Assembly (NCBI GenBank): GCA_900315255.1
Contig: OMYH01000022.1
Location: forward strand, 1-37,286
DNA length: 37,286 nucleotides
Direction of reading: 5' to 3'
Origin: an uncultured Eubacteriales bacterium
Lineage (GTDB): Bacteria; Bacillota; Clostridia; Oscillospirales; Acutalibacteraceae
The notes below the pieces were generated by a model. It made no database searches and was not told where the DNA came from. It saw nothing but the letters and a program-made list of their open reading frames with translations. Made by a program: the position numbers and the translations under genes. Below, piece after piece: positions 16,206 through 26,319 of the stretch. The first letter of the stretch is position 1; each line of letters begins with the position of its first letter.

Positions 16206-19200
16206 TTAGGCTGTGATCCCTTTACCTATTTTTTCGCTGCAGCTCAACCTTATACTGTAACGAAGGATCTCGAGTGAATCCGCAGCAGTGATCTTACCGT
16301 CCGAGTTCACATCAGCAAGCAGTTTAATTTCTTCTGTTTCTTTTTCCAGACCAATGCCTATTCTTTGTACGATCATGGCGTCTGCGGAGGTGACATGGCC
16401 GTCTCCGTTAAGATCACCGAGAATAGCATCGCTTGTACCGGAAACATTCAGCTCCACCTCAACGATCCTGAGCTTATCGGCAGGGATCGTATCGGCTGCG
16501 GAGATCTCAATGCATCTGCCGTAATTATCGAACTTGAAATACTGCTTCTTCGGGAGAACATATCCCGTGAGAGTTGCTGAACCCGATTTTTTCGCTGCAA
16601 TCTTTCCGTCTGTCGATATTGATGCAACGGTAGGATCGGACGATGTCTGCCATACGACCGTGAGATCGTCCGTGTCAAGTCCTTCAAGCTCAGGCTGGAT
16701 ATCTTCCATTGTGCCTGCTGTCATAGAAGCTTTACCGTCCTCACCGAACTTCACATCAGTGATCTTATCAAGCGACTTTACAGCGTCCATATCGAACTGC
16801 TTTCCGATAGTGTATTCAAACGGTTCTGTCTCTGCTTCGCCGTAAACAGCCGTAACGGATACCGCAACAGTACCCATACCGTTTTCGTCTACAGTATACA
16901 TAGAATTATTGATATCTATCGGGAGCTTAACTTCCTCTGTCGTTCTCGGAGCAACAGCGTCGATCGTCATAGAGGCGATCTCCTCCTTGCCGCTCTTAAC
17001 GCTCACCTTTACATTTTCCGCTGCAACATTGCCGTTATTTGTGATATTGCCGACATAAGCGTAATAATCCTCTTCCTTGTCGGTAAAGATCATTATATCC
17101 TCGTCGTTCATCACAAGATCAGCCTCGCGCTTTATCGTGACCTGTTTGCTTGTGCCGTTCGACTCCGCCTTGTAAACGAGGTCGCCCTCGCCTTCTGGTA
17201 TTGTCACGTTAACTGCCGCCGTGCTTGTAACTGCGCCGTTTACGCCTGTTACCTGCGCGCTGCCTACGTTTTCGCCGCCTACTGTAAACGTGATATCAAA
17301 AGTTTCGTCTGATGCAAGCAGACCCTTGTTTCTGAGGATCGCCGTAAGCTGAACGTTGTCGCCCGGCATCGGGTACTCGCTGCCGACGATAAGGCTTTCA
17401 ACGCATACATCGGAGTATGGCTTGTGCGTGAGATATACAATGGAATTGTCGGTTTCGTCAAGGAAACTGCTCTTGACTGCCGCGAGCTTGAGGTCATCGC
17501 CGTCAACCGCCGCGCCTATGCCTGTATAGTACATATTATCGGCTGCGTTCGTAATCACAACGCCCTCCGACCACGGTGTACTGCCGTTATTTCCGCCGAT
17601 GAAATAAGCCGCCTTGATCTGAACAGCATCCCCGACCTTGTCGCTCCACACAAGATACATCTTATCATTACCCGAAACGATTACATCGTAATCCTCGAAG
17701 TTGTCTGTCGGCACCGCCGTTGCAGCCTCTTCGGTAAACGTTTCATAGGTTCCATCGGGCAGCTGCGCTTTATACTCAAGCACGTAGTAATCTCTCGAAA
17801 TGCCCTTCACCTGAGTGTAATGCTCGTTTTTGATTATCTCACTTACGTTGAGATACTGTATCTTGCCGTGCTCCTCCTCGGCGTCTTTTGTGCCGAAGAA
17901 CAGATATGTGCTGCTGTCGGAACGGGCAAATCTTGGTGCGGTGTATGTGCCGCTTGTGTTTGTGAGCTTGATAACGTGCGAGAAGGTATTTGTATCAAAC
18001 TCGTAGATCTGCATGAAGATATCTCTGTCGTTTTCCGTTGCGAGGTCATGATCGTTATCGACCGTCCACGCGAACAACCCAAGACCGTTGTAGCCGATAG
18101 CTGTCGAATCAACGGCAAGGCTCATCTGATCCGATGTCGTTCTCAGATCGAGGAAACGCTGACCGTACCAATCTTTCTTGAACGTTTCTCTTCTTTCGGG
18201 AGCGATCGTTTTAAGATCTTTCTCCGTATAATACGATCCATCATTGCACCACTTGCCGTCCTCATAGAAGAGGTAAGCCGTAACGGAATTATTGGTGAAA
18301 TCAGAGCCGAACTCTTCGATGCTGTCGATATCATCATACTGCGTCTTTGTGTAGTACAGAATTACCCTGTCTGTTTTGGAATCATACGCTGCATGAGGAA
18401 GAACGTCCGCGGTGTAGTCGTTCTCCGTTTCATGTGTGAGCTGCTCGACCTTGCCGAAGGTCATAGCGTTTTTATCGAAGAATGCAGCCTTGATGTCAAG
18501 CGAAGAAAGAGCTTCCTCAATGCCTGCGCTGTCATCGAGCACCTTATCCGCCGATGACCACGTCACGAGCAGCTTGTCATCGCCGATCTCACAAATATCG
18601 GGGTAATCATCGATAGTGCCGTCGTTATCAAGCTGCTTCGGCGTACTCCAGCTCTCGCCTTTTCCGATGCTGTAATAAACGGCGCGTCTGTTGATGTCAG
18701 TCCTTTCCTTGTCATCATCGATGAATACCATGAGCATATCTCCGCTGTCGTTGATCTTCATCATATGAACATCGGCGTTGCGCTCTGCGCCCGTTTCAAG
18801 CGTTCTCTCCGTTGTGCCCTGCTCGTTCATCGGAGTATCGGGTGTTCCTGCCCATTCGCTCTTGTTTGCGCGCTGAGGCGTATCGGATGTTGAGAATACA
18901 ACCTCCTCCGCGCCTGACGGTACATTGAACATTCCCGCGCCCGATGTTGGTCTTGAAAATGCGGATTCAACATTAAAGCCAAAATGTTTGTCCTGATTGG
19001 GGCTTCTGAACAGCTCTTCATTTACAAGCCCGCTCGGACTTCCGATATTATCGGAATAAACCTTAATACCGAGAACCTCTATTTTATAATCCATGCAAAG
19101 CTTGAAATCGCCAAATGCGTAATCATTCCAGTCAGTCCAGCGGAAGTCCATGTCAAATACAAACTTAGCATTGACCGTTACCGAAACTATAGCTATCTTA

Positions 19201-22200
19201 ACATTTGCCGAAACACTTATCACAGGATCAATAAACAGATAGAACTCACGTCTTACATTGCTGCCTTCATTAAATTTATCGAAAATACCGAAGTGCTCTG
19301 CGTCAAAGGGAACAAGATTAGAGTTTTCTGTTTCTCCGTAGCCGCCTTCGGTGAAATCTGCGCCGTAATCGTTGTACATATAGTATACGGCAGTGATCTT
19401 TCCGTCAAAATCGAACTTGAATGTAACAGTAATACCTACGGGGAGTGCGATCTCGCAGCCTGCGCCAACATTTGCATTTACTTTTACATAGAAAAGAAGA
19501 TCCTCAAAGTAATTTTTATCGTTCGATCTTTTGGAGAGAGTGAGTCTGAATCCTACGGACGGTGTTATGCTAAAACTCAGATTTCCCGTTGTTTTGAATT
19601 TCGACTTTGGCTTCGATGAAGAAGTACCCTTCTTTGCTTCTTCTATCTCTTCATCGGTAGGCTGTACGAAATCATCATCGTCGTCATCGTCATCGTCGTC
19701 ATCATCATCGTCTTCTGCAAAGATCATTAACTCACGAAGCTTGCCCTTGCCGTCGTCCATATAATCGTCTTCGTCAATGATCTCCCAATCATCAGTGTCG
19801 GAGGATTCTTTATTGGTATCCTTCTTATCTTCCGTCTTACTCGTCTTATTGCCGGAGCTCCAGCTCTTGTTTGCAATATTAAAGCTCTTACCATAGGAAT
19901 AAGAATAGCTCTGACGGAACCATTTAAAGTCATCGGCTTCCGCAGAAGAAATGCCTGCCGGAGTATAAGCCTGATTCTGATAGTTAAGAGGGAATGCGCT
20001 CAACTCGAAATTGCCAAGGGGATCGCCTATAAGGGAATTAACAATTCCGTGTCTGTATCCTTCCTCAAGGCTGTCGTTACCAAGCATCGGAAGGATAAAC
20101 TCGCCCAGATCAAGCGGCTTTGAAAACCTGAAACCGGTTGGAAGCATCCTGTACCATTTACCGGATTGATCGGCAAACTGAACATATACCTGATAGTTAC
20201 TCTTTGCATCCTTTTTGGGGTTGAAAGTCAGCGAAGAAGTAAGCTTCTTTTTGCTTACACTGTTGCTTGTTGAATAGCCATCTGTGGATTCACAGTTTAC
20301 CTTTATATCTCCGTTTTCATCGGTTATAAAGAATCGAGCCTTTGTCGGTATCAGATCGCTGTCGTCACGACCCGTGACAACTATATCCAGCGTTGCATCA
20401 CCGTCAATAACATCAATTACGCCGCTGTTTTTGGTCATGGCACATTCAAGAGTTTTACTCTTCGTTAGACCCCCCTGAAAATATGCTGTCTGTTTCTGCG
20501 TCGCGCTTATTGAAACCGCTTCGAAGGCTTCAAGTGCCGGAAGCTCAATATCAGCACTGTAACCGAAATTCTGATAGGTGTAATAAGCTGCCGCATTGTT
20601 GGAGCTTACCATAAAGGAGCCTTCACCAAACGAAGGAAGCTTACTTTCAAGCTTGAAGTTTCCCTGGCTGTCTGTATATGAGGTTGCGCCTGCCCAATTG
20701 ATAAGAGCATTTACAACGGGCGTTTTACCTGCGCTCTTTGAGTTGTTTGTAAGCTGAATGAAATTTGAATTATTCTGATTGACCCTGCCGTTGAACTCAC
20801 GCTTAACGCCATCAAGGGGAACTATCTCATAATAAACAAGCAATCCGTCTATTGAATCACCTGTAAGTCTTCCACCGTATGAATTGCCCATCGCATCATG
20901 CGGTGCAGAGGTATTGCCATGAGATGTATCCTGTTCGTCAAGGTCTACCAATCCATTGTAGTCAACGTCGCCGGTTCGGTTAGCCCATACTACAGTGTAA
21001 CCCTGTGGTGGGTTACAGGTAAATGAAAACTCCATACCGTTGTATGCGTCAAGAATCAGATCACCATCAGCATTTGTGCCGACAGGATTTTCAGACTGCA
21101 TAGATTCGGTAGTAACGACAACCTTCTCAAGTCTGTCATAAGTAACCTTATTGCCGCTGCTGTCCTCGACCTCTCTTTTCTCCTTGTAAACATCGGGGCG
21201 CCTGTCATATGTCAACGGCTGATACTTAATAACTATCTTTTGCTGATCTGTTACGGGAACTACCTTTATATCTTCCTTTATTACGATATCCGCCTTTGTA
21301 TAGTCGCTTTTTTCGATAACTATACCGCTTGGCTTTACAGAGGAGAATATTGTACTTCCCTTTTTATGATAGGTATGTACAGCTTTTTTATTGCCGCTGA
21401 GCGCCTGATATGTGGCGCCGTTTGCATATTTTCCTGTAGTCGGATTCACAGAAAGGCGGATCACGGAATACAGCGGAACCTCGATCTCGTAATATTCGCC
21501 GCCTTCATCTGCCCAATCGTTATACGTCTCAACCGCATCATAAAACCTTCTGGTTGCTCGATTGAACCATTTTGTATATTCGGCACTGCCAAACTCTATA
21601 CCTTCGGGCATAGGCTCGTACTCAGGCCAGGTCATAGAGACCTTTTCCACCTTTAATGCCTTAGGGTTGAGCACGCTCGCACTATATGCGTCAAGTATGT
21701 TTTCAAACTCGGAATAACGATTATCGGAATCGTATTTCGTAGTGCCCTTAGGCTTGTCTGTATTATAAATGCGGACTTTTCTTGTTCCCTTGCTGTATTT
21801 CGGGAATATTTTAATATTCTCGTCTTTAGATCCCGCAGAAATAACGCCGGAACTTGTAAGTTTCTTTACAAAGGCGAGATCAAGCGTAACCGTTGCATGA
21901 GCTTCCGATGTACCCTTGCCGGAATCTTCAACGGGAATATAAACGTATTTGTCCTTGGGATCATAATTAGTTCTGCTTCCCATGTTGTCGGAGGTTTTTG
22001 AACTGTTCACAATGTAAACACCGTCAAGGAACAAACCGTTTTGAGCGGCCTTCTCATCGTTTGAATAAAAAGATATCACCTTATCGCAGTTTCCGTAGAA
22101 GCCGCTGATAACATTACCGTCGCTGTCCTTTGCAATGACCTCTCCGGGTGTAAACATAGCCGTGGTCATGCCGTCAAAATAAGTATGCGTTATCTCCGGC

Positions 22201-23927
22201 GCACCTGTCGTGAAATCATACAGATCACGGCTGTACTGGATAACAGAAGGCTGAAAGTCAAACGTATACTTTGCCCAATCGACAGTATAATCGTGACTAT
22301 ATTCCATCTCACCGTAAAAGACCTCGGATGAATTCATTTTATAAAAAATATTATGCAGGTAGCAGTTCTGTCCGCAATTGCTTACATTGACGGTAAAGTT
22401 TTCTGTCTTATTGTGAAAACCTGTTCGATAATCCTTGGTAAACACCGCTCCGGATATTTCATTCATATCATTCTGGTATTTGCCGACCGTTGAGCCAACA
22501 AGACCGTTAGTCCAGATATGATATTTACCGTTAAGAGTCTTGATACCGGTAAAGTCAAGTGAATTCTTTGTATAGAAGTCAAACACGCCGTACTGCTGTC
22601 CGCCGATTCTAAGGCGGTTCCAATAGGTTTCGCTATCGGGACTCCAATGGAGGTAATTATGATCAATATCATACCCCCCCGTGCTGAAAAACAACATATC
22701 GACATTACTGCCAAAGCTGCCGACATCATATGTGGTGGTTTTGTCACCCAACACAATGCCGTCTGTACTTACGGCGAGCGTTTCAGTTTCTGCCTTCGCA
22801 CCGCTGCCCTCGAGAGCCTTTATCTCCTCGGGAGTACGTTCGCGCAGACCGTCGTTTTTAACGATCGTTACGGGAACGTAGTGGTTGTCTACGACGTCGC
22901 TTTCACAATCAAGCTCAAGACGAATGCCGAACTCGCCGCCCTTGTCGAACGAGAGAGCCTTGACATCAACCGTTGCTTCCGTCTGACCGGGAACGAAAGC
23001 GATCGTCTTGTCCTGGAAGTTCTCGTAGCTGCCGTCGGGTGCCGTCTGAGTGACAGTCGAAACGGAAACCGTGGAGAAATACTGGAGACCGCCGTTTCTT
23101 TCAACTACAACCTGCCCCTCGGGCTTTGCGCTCGTTAAACGGAGATTGTCGGTCACAAGAGAATACGTTGACTGCTCCTGCGGCTCGTTGTCCTCGATCG
23201 TTACGTACGTTGTTGCATTAGGTGCAACTACCGCCTTTTCATCATCGGTCGCCATAACGGCAAGGACAAAAACACGCTGTGCGTTGGGAACGTCGTTGTC
23301 CTTGATATTAACGGTGACTTCCTTTTCCATCTCGCCTATGCCGAAATCCACCGTACAAACAGCACCCTGCGCCTTTGTAAGATAGTCGTACATTTCGTCA
23401 AGCACCTTGCGTGTATTGTCCTCGACCTCTTCATCAGTCCATTCGGACGGGAGATCGAGATACTCCGCCTGTGCGTCAAGCACCGGAACTCCTGTGCTGC
23501 TGCGTTTTTTCACCGTGGTTTTTGTAGGCTTATCGGCAGTTTCTGCAAGCTCATTCTTCGTTTCCTCGGAAAGCTGGATGTCCTCGCCGTTTTCGGAGAA
23601 GGTGAAATCATTCACATCGGGAACGAAACCCTCGACCTTCTTAAACGTCTTGCCCTTGCTGTCGAGGATCTCGTAATCCGCACCGTATGTTGACAGCATA
23701 TCCGCAGCCTTAAAAGTAACTCTTGCTGCACCGTCACCGCTGCCTTTTCTGACAAGCTTGATCTTAACCGCGCCGTCTGACTCGTTAAATGCGTAATCCG
23801 ACGCGCTGAAATCGAAGGTGCTTGCCTGACCGTTGTCTGCGCTGTCGGCAAAAGCCGTAATGCTGAATGGGAGCATAATTGAGCACACAAGTACAGACGC
23901 TGTGAGCTTTCGGAATACTTTTTTCAA
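16206..23927 (-). CDS. Giant secreted dockerin protein with Calx-beta, propeller and CARDB-like domains
   Basis: This is a 2573-aa secreted protein with a signal peptide at about 1-28 (AFA-DSA). Calx-beta-like domains lie at about 35-360 (ASDYAFNESDGAVKIKLVRKG and later VTIEDNEP). A long central region of unknown fold follows, with an EF-hand-like DVDYNGLVDLDEQD and a run of 14 Asp at 1406-1419. BNR/beta-propeller-like repeats lie at about 1710-2160, two CARDB-like domains at about 2176-2350, and a Big_2-like module at about 2415-2456 (SSDPTVASISTDGKIAAKKSG). A C-terminal dockerin spans 2504-2573 (GDLNGDGHVTSADAM and ADVNSDGKITAADSLEILR). The start is TTG with AAGGAGG 7 nt upstream. It begins 18 nt after the double-glycine peptide gene in the exporter operon. 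It is probably a cohesin-bound surface protein; binding target unknown. No catalytic motif recognised. Confidence 0.85.
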   Translation of the reverse strand: MKKVFRKLTASVLVCSIMLPFSITAFADSADNGQASTFDFSASDYAFNESDGAVKIKLVRKGSGDGAARVTFKAADMLSTYGADYEILDSKGKTFKKVEGFVPDVNDFTFSENGEDIQLSEETKNELAETADKPTKTTVKKRSSTGVPVLDAQAEYLDLPSEWTDEEVEDNTRKVLDEMYDYLTKAQGAVCTVDFGIGEMEKEVTVNIKDNDVPNAQRVFVLAVMATDDEKAVVAPNATTYVTIEDNEPQEQSTYSLVTDNLRLTSAKPEGQVVVERNGGLQYFSTVSVSTVTQTAPDGSYENFQDKTIAFVPGQTEATVDVKALSFDKGGEFGIRLELDCESDVVDNHYVPVTIVKNDGLRERTPEEIKALEGSGAKAETETLAVSTDGIVLGDKTTTYDVGSFGSNVDMLFFSTGGYDIDHNYLHWSPDSETYWNRLRIGGQQYGVFDFYTKNSLDFTGIKTLNGKYHIWTNGLVGSTVGKYQNDMNEISGAVFTKDYRTGFHNKTENFTVNVSNCGQNCYLHNIFYKMNSSEVFYGEMEYSHDYTVDWAKYTFDFQPSVIQYSRDLYDFTTGAPEITHTYFDGMTTAMFTPGEVIAKDSDGNVISGFYGNCDKVISFYSNDEKAAQNGLFLDGVYIVNSSKTSDNMGSRTNYDPKDKYVYIPVEDSGKGTSEAHATVTLDLAFVKKLTSSGVISAGSKDENIKIFPKYSKGTRKVRIYNTDKPKGTTKYDSDNRYSEFENILDAYSASVLNPKALKVEKVSMTWPEYEPMPEGIEFGSAEYTKWFNRATRRFYDAVETYNDWADEGGEYYEIEVPLYSVIRLSVNPTTGKYANGATYQALSGNKKAVHTYHKKGSTIFSSVKPSGIVIEKSDYTKADIVIKEDIKVVPVTDQQKIVIKYQPLTYDRRPDVYKEKREVEDSSGNKVTYDRLEKVVVTTESMQSENPVGTNADGDLILDAYNGMEFSFTCNPPQGYTVVWANRTGDVDYNGLVDLDEQDTSHGNTSAPHDAMGNSYGGRLTGDSIDGLLVYYEIVPLDGVKREFNGRVNQNNSNFIQLTNNSKSAGKTPVVNALINWAGATSYTDSQGNFKLESKLPSFGEGSFMVSSNNAAAYYTYQNFGYSADIELPALEAFEAVSISATQKQTAYFQGGLTKSKTLECAMTKNSGVIDVIDGDATLDIVVTGRDDSDLIPTKARFFITDENGDIKVNCESTDGYSTSNSVSKKKLTSSLTFNPKKDAKSNYQVYVQFADQSGKWYRMLPTGFRFSKPLDLGEFILPMLGNDSLEEGYRHGIVNSLIGDPLGNFELSAFPLNYQNQAYTPAGISSAEADDFKWFRQSYSYSYGKSFNIANKSWSSGNKTSKTEDKKDTNKESSDTDDWEIIDEDDYMDDGKGKLRELMIFAEDDDDDDDDDDDDDDFVQPTDEEIEEAKKGTSSSKPKSKFKTTGNLSFSITPSVGFRLTLSKRSNDKNYFEDLLFYVKVNANVGAGCEIALPVGITVTFKFDFDGKITAVYYMYNDYGADFTEGGYGETENSNLVPFDAEHFGIFDKFNEGSNVRREFYLFIDPVISVSANVKIAIVSVTVNAKFVFDMDFRWTDWNDYAFGDFKLCMDYKIEVLGIKVYSDNIGSPSGLVNEELFRSPNQDKHFGFNVESAFSRPTSGAGMFNVPSGAEEVVFSTSDTPQRANKSEWAGTPDTPMNEQGTTERTLETGAERNADVHMMKINDSGDMLMVFIDDDKERTDINRRAVYYSIGKGESWSTPKQLDNDGTIDDYPDICEIGDDKLLVTWSSADKVLDDSAGIEEALSSLDIKAAFFDKNAMTFGKVEQLTHETENDYTADVLPHAAYDSKTDRVILYYTKTQYDDIDSIEEFGSDFTNNSVTAYLFYEDGKWCNDGSYYTEKDLKTIAPERRETFKKDWYGQRFLDLRTTSDQMSLAVDSTAIGYNGLGLFAWTVDNDHDLATENDRDIFMQIYEFDTNTFSHVIKLTNTSGTYTAPRFARSDSSTYLFFGTKDAEEEHGKIQYLNVSEIIKNEHYTQVKGISRDYYVLEYKAQLPDGTYETFTEEAATAVPTDNFEDYDVIVSGNDKMYLVWSDKVGDAVQIKAAYFIGGNNGSTPWSEGVVITNAADNMYYTGIGAAVDGDDLKLAAVKSSFLDETDNSIVYLTHKPYSDVCVESLIVGSEYPMPGDNVQLTAILRNKGLLASDETFDITFTVGGENVGSAQVTGVNGAVTSTAAVNVTIPEGEGDLVYKAESNGTSKQVTIKREADLVMNDEDIMIFTDKEEDYYAYVGNITNNGNVAAENVKVSVKSGKEEIASMTIDAVAPRTTEEVKLPIDINNSMYTVDENGMGTVAVSVTAVYGEAETEPFEYTIGKQFDMDAVKSLDKITDVKFGEDGKASMTAGTMEDIQPELEGLDTDDLTVVWQTSSDPTVASISTDGKIAAKKSGSATLTGYVLPKKQYFKFDNYGRCIEISAADTIPADKLRIVEVELNVSGTSDAILGDLNGDGHVTSADAMIVQRIGIGLEKETEEIKLLADVNSDGKITAADSLEILRYSIRLSCSEKIGKGITA

Positions 23928-23945
23928 GCTAATTCCTCCTTTCTG

Positions 23946-24113
23946 TTAGATTTTGTCCTGCATACTTTCAGAGATCGGCTCAGTTTCGGTGTACGGAATG
24001 TCGTGGATACCGGGGCCTTTGCCGCCTGATACATTGTCGAGAGCGTCATCTTCGACTGCGTTTGTCTCGGGGAGCTTCTTCTCCTCGGGAGTAGTCTTCT
24101 TCTCGTCTGCCAT
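23946..24113 (-). CDS. Double-glycine leader peptide, putative exported precursor
   Basis: This is a 55-aa gene with AAGGAGG 8 nt before ATG 24113. The acidic, Lys-rich N-terminus leads to ALDNVSGG at residues 24-31, a textbook double-glycine processing site for C39 peptidases (Leu at -7, Val at -4, Gly-Gly at -2/-1). Cleavage would release a 24-residue peptide starting KGPGIHDIPY and rich in Glu, Thr and Ser, with no cysteine. It lies 15 nt after the second NHLM-type ABC gene and 18 nt before the giant dockerin gene, so its cognate exporter is next door. No lanthionine, radical SAM or YcaO enzyme is in the window, so the peptide may be exported unmodified. The leader is short and not nitrile-hydratase-like. 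Role as a signal or bacteriocin is inference. Confidence 0.75.
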   Translation of the reverse strand: MADEKKTTPEEKKLPETNAVEDDALDNVSGGKGPGIHDIPYTETEPISESMQDKI

Positions 24114-24128
24114 TATTGTCACCTCCTT

Positions 24129-26306
24129 TCACTCAAGCTGCTGTTTTTTAACAAGCTCGGCAAATATACCGTTCTTTTCAATAAGCTCGTTATATGTGCC
24201 TGCTTCTGCGACCTGACCTTCATCGATAACAATTATCCTGTCGCAGTTTTTTATTGTAGAAAGTCGATGTGCGATCACAATGCGTGTACATTGAAGCTGA
24301 TCGAGCGCATCTGACACCTTTCTCTGAGTAATATTATCAAGAGCGCTTGTCGCTTCATCAAGAAGCAGCAGCTTCGGTTTGCTTATGAGCGCTCTCGCTA
24401 TCACGATTCTCTGGCGCTGCCCTCCCGACACGCTTTTGCCGCCCTCGGAAACCTTAGTGTACATTCCCATCGGCATAGCCCTGATCTCATCGGCAATACT
24501 GGCAAGCTCGGCTGCCTCCCAGACCTGTTTCCATGTTGCGTCGGGCTTCGTTAAGCGGATATTTGAAAGGATATCCCCCTGAAAGAGCTTTGCGTCCTGC
24601 TGAACTATGCTTATTTGCTTTCTGAGGGCTTTTCTGTCCAATGTGTCGATGTCTGCACCATTGACATATACAGAACCCTTTTCTGCCCTTTCAAAGCCGA
24701 TCAGCAGGCGCATCAGCGTTGATTTGCCGCAGCCGGTCTTCCCCACTATAGCCACATATTCACCGTTTTTTATCTGTAAATTAAAGTTTTTTAATATATA
24801 CGGTGCGTCCTGCTCATACCTGAAATACACATTTGAAAACTCTATGCCTTCATTAAATCTCGTTACACTATTCTGACCTCCCTGCGATTCCGTAGGAGTC
24901 TCAAGAACGGGACTTAACAGCTTGAATATAGGCTTTCCCATTGCAGTCGCATAGCTGCAAGAGAACAGTTCGTTTACGCTGAGCATAAACAAAGACAGCC
25001 AGACCGAATATGAGAAAAAGGCTGCTGCGTCGAGCATAAAGTAGTCTATTGAATAGTAAAGCAGCGCTATTGCCGTGAAATCTATCAAAACAGGGATCAC
25101 CTTGACTAATACAAAGCTCTCCGGCGGAGAATAGCTTACTCGTGCAGCTTCGGAGTACGCTTTTCCCCAACGAGAGAAAAATCTTTTCTCAGCTCCGGTC
25201 AATTTTATTTTTTGGATACCTGTAATGAACTCGTATGTAAGACCGTTTACATTCGATAATGCTTCAAACCTTTCCGAAAATACATCAGACTGTTTTTTGA
25301 TCGACAGTATGTACAGAATGATCACAAGAACCGAAAAACCGATATACAAGCCTCGTATCAGAGGACTATATCTTCCCATGATAAATATATTTGTAACAGC
25401 ATATACCAAAAATACGGCTATGCTTGTGATCGTTGAAACCACTATTTCACAAAGCAGCGAAAGCAGATCAAGTCGTGAGGCAAGATCTCCTGCGCTGTAC
25501 CTTTTGAAAAAGCTGATCGGAAGCGACAGCATACGCATCACAGACGCCGTCTGAACTCCGATACTCACCCGTGTTATCAGCCGCTGACGAATGATCATTC
25601 TTGACTGCCTGAAAATATAGCACGCAGCAGCTATTACCAGGAAGACTGCGCCGAGCAGGAACACCGCACTGCTGCTTCCAAAGTATAACACCTCGTTAAA
25701 AAGGCTGCTTGTGATATTGGGAACTATCAGAGACAGCGCTGCCTCCATTAACACAAACAAGAGCCAGAACACACTTTCGGGAAGAGAGATAAAGCTCGCT
25801 AAAAAACGAGTGAAAACAGAAAAACTAATACTTTTCTCGGGAAAAGGAATGTAAAAAAGCCGCGCTTCTTTTTTAAAGATATGACAGTTATTTTTTGTTA
25901 TCGTTATGTATTTCTTTTTTACGCTGTCATAATATTTGTAACCCCTGAGGCCTTTAGGCACCAATGTTACAGGGATATTGTCACGCTCGATAAAAGCGAT
26001 CATCACGCCGAAGGCGTCCTTGTACCAATCCCCCTCCAGAACCACAGAACGGTTCATGATCCCGTAGGTACTCACGGCATATTCGAGCTTACCGGCGAAA
26101 TCCTTTACATTAAACGGATATCTCACCGGTCTTTTTCTGAAGCAACGGAGCATTTCGTCGATAGCCTTTTCTTGTATATGCTCGCTGCTTTTGTATTGCA
26201 GTCTGCCATCGGGAGCAAGCGTTTGAACAAGCTCGGTAATGGTATCTGACATTTCTTCGTTGTCATTTTGCAGCCGATAGTTTAATTGTGTTTCAAACCA
26301 ATTCAA
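24129..26306 (-). CDS. NHLM-type peptide exporter, ABC protein without peptidase
   Basis: This is a 725-aa half-transporter. The N-terminal 150 residues begin MNWFETQLNYRLQNDNEEM, which matches the cytoplasmic extension of NHLM bacteriocin-system ATP-binding proteins. A six-helix membrane domain (about 160-470) and a nucleotide-binding domain (about 490-725) follow. Walker A is VGKTGCGKST, the signature is SVSGGQRQR, Walker B is LLLLDEATSALD, and the switch His is in IAHRLST. It pairs with the C39-bearing protein encoded 13 bp upstream. The start is TTG at 26306, preceded by GGTGAG; this keeps the conserved WFE N-terminus. An internal ATG 19 codons on would lose it. It should form a heterodimer that exports the processed leader peptide. 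Confidence 0.85.
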   Translation of the reverse strand: MNWFETQLNYRLQNDNEEMSDTITELVQTLAPDGRLQYKSSEHIQEKAIDEMLRCFRKRPVRYPFNVKDFAGKLEYAVSTYGIMNRSVVLEGDWYKDAFGVMIAFIERDNIPVTLVPKGLRGYKYYDSVKKKYITITKNNCHIFKKEARLFYIPFPEKSISFSVFTRFLASFISLPESVFWLLFVLMEAALSLIVPNITSSLFNEVLYFGSSSAVFLLGAVFLVIAAACYIFRQSRMIIRQRLITRVSIGVQTASVMRMLSLPISFFKRYSAGDLASRLDLLSLLCEIVVSTITSIAVFLVYAVTNIFIMGRYSPLIRGLYIGFSVLVIILYILSIKKQSDVFSERFEALSNVNGLTYEFITGIQKIKLTGAEKRFFSRWGKAYSEAARVSYSPPESFVLVKVIPVLIDFTAIALLYYSIDYFMLDAAAFFSYSVWLSLFMLSVNELFSCSYATAMGKPIFKLLSPVLETPTESQGGQNSVTRFNEGIEFSNVYFRYEQDAPYILKNFNLQIKNGEYVAIVGKTGCGKSTLMRLLIGFERAEKGSVYVNGADIDTLDRKALRKQISIVQQDAKLFQGDILSNIRLTKPDATWKQVWEAAELASIADEIRAMPMGMYTKVSEGGKSVSGGQRQRIVIARALISKPKLLLLDEATSALDNITQRKVSDALDQLQCTRIVIAHRLSTIKNCDRIIVIDEGQVAEAGTYNELIEKNGIFAELVKKQQLE

Positions 26307-26319
26307 AGCATCTCACCGC

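Noticed and set aside
17424-18557. 377-aa plus-strand frame inside the giant gene
   Set aside because: Antisense shadow of the large minus-strand gene, with no ribosome binding site and no family resemblance.
19671-19712. Repetitive ATC/GTC tract that could look like a microsatellite or CRISPR-like repeat
   Set aside because: It is in frame and encodes a 14-residue Asp run within the giant protein; mixed codons argue for selection on the protein.
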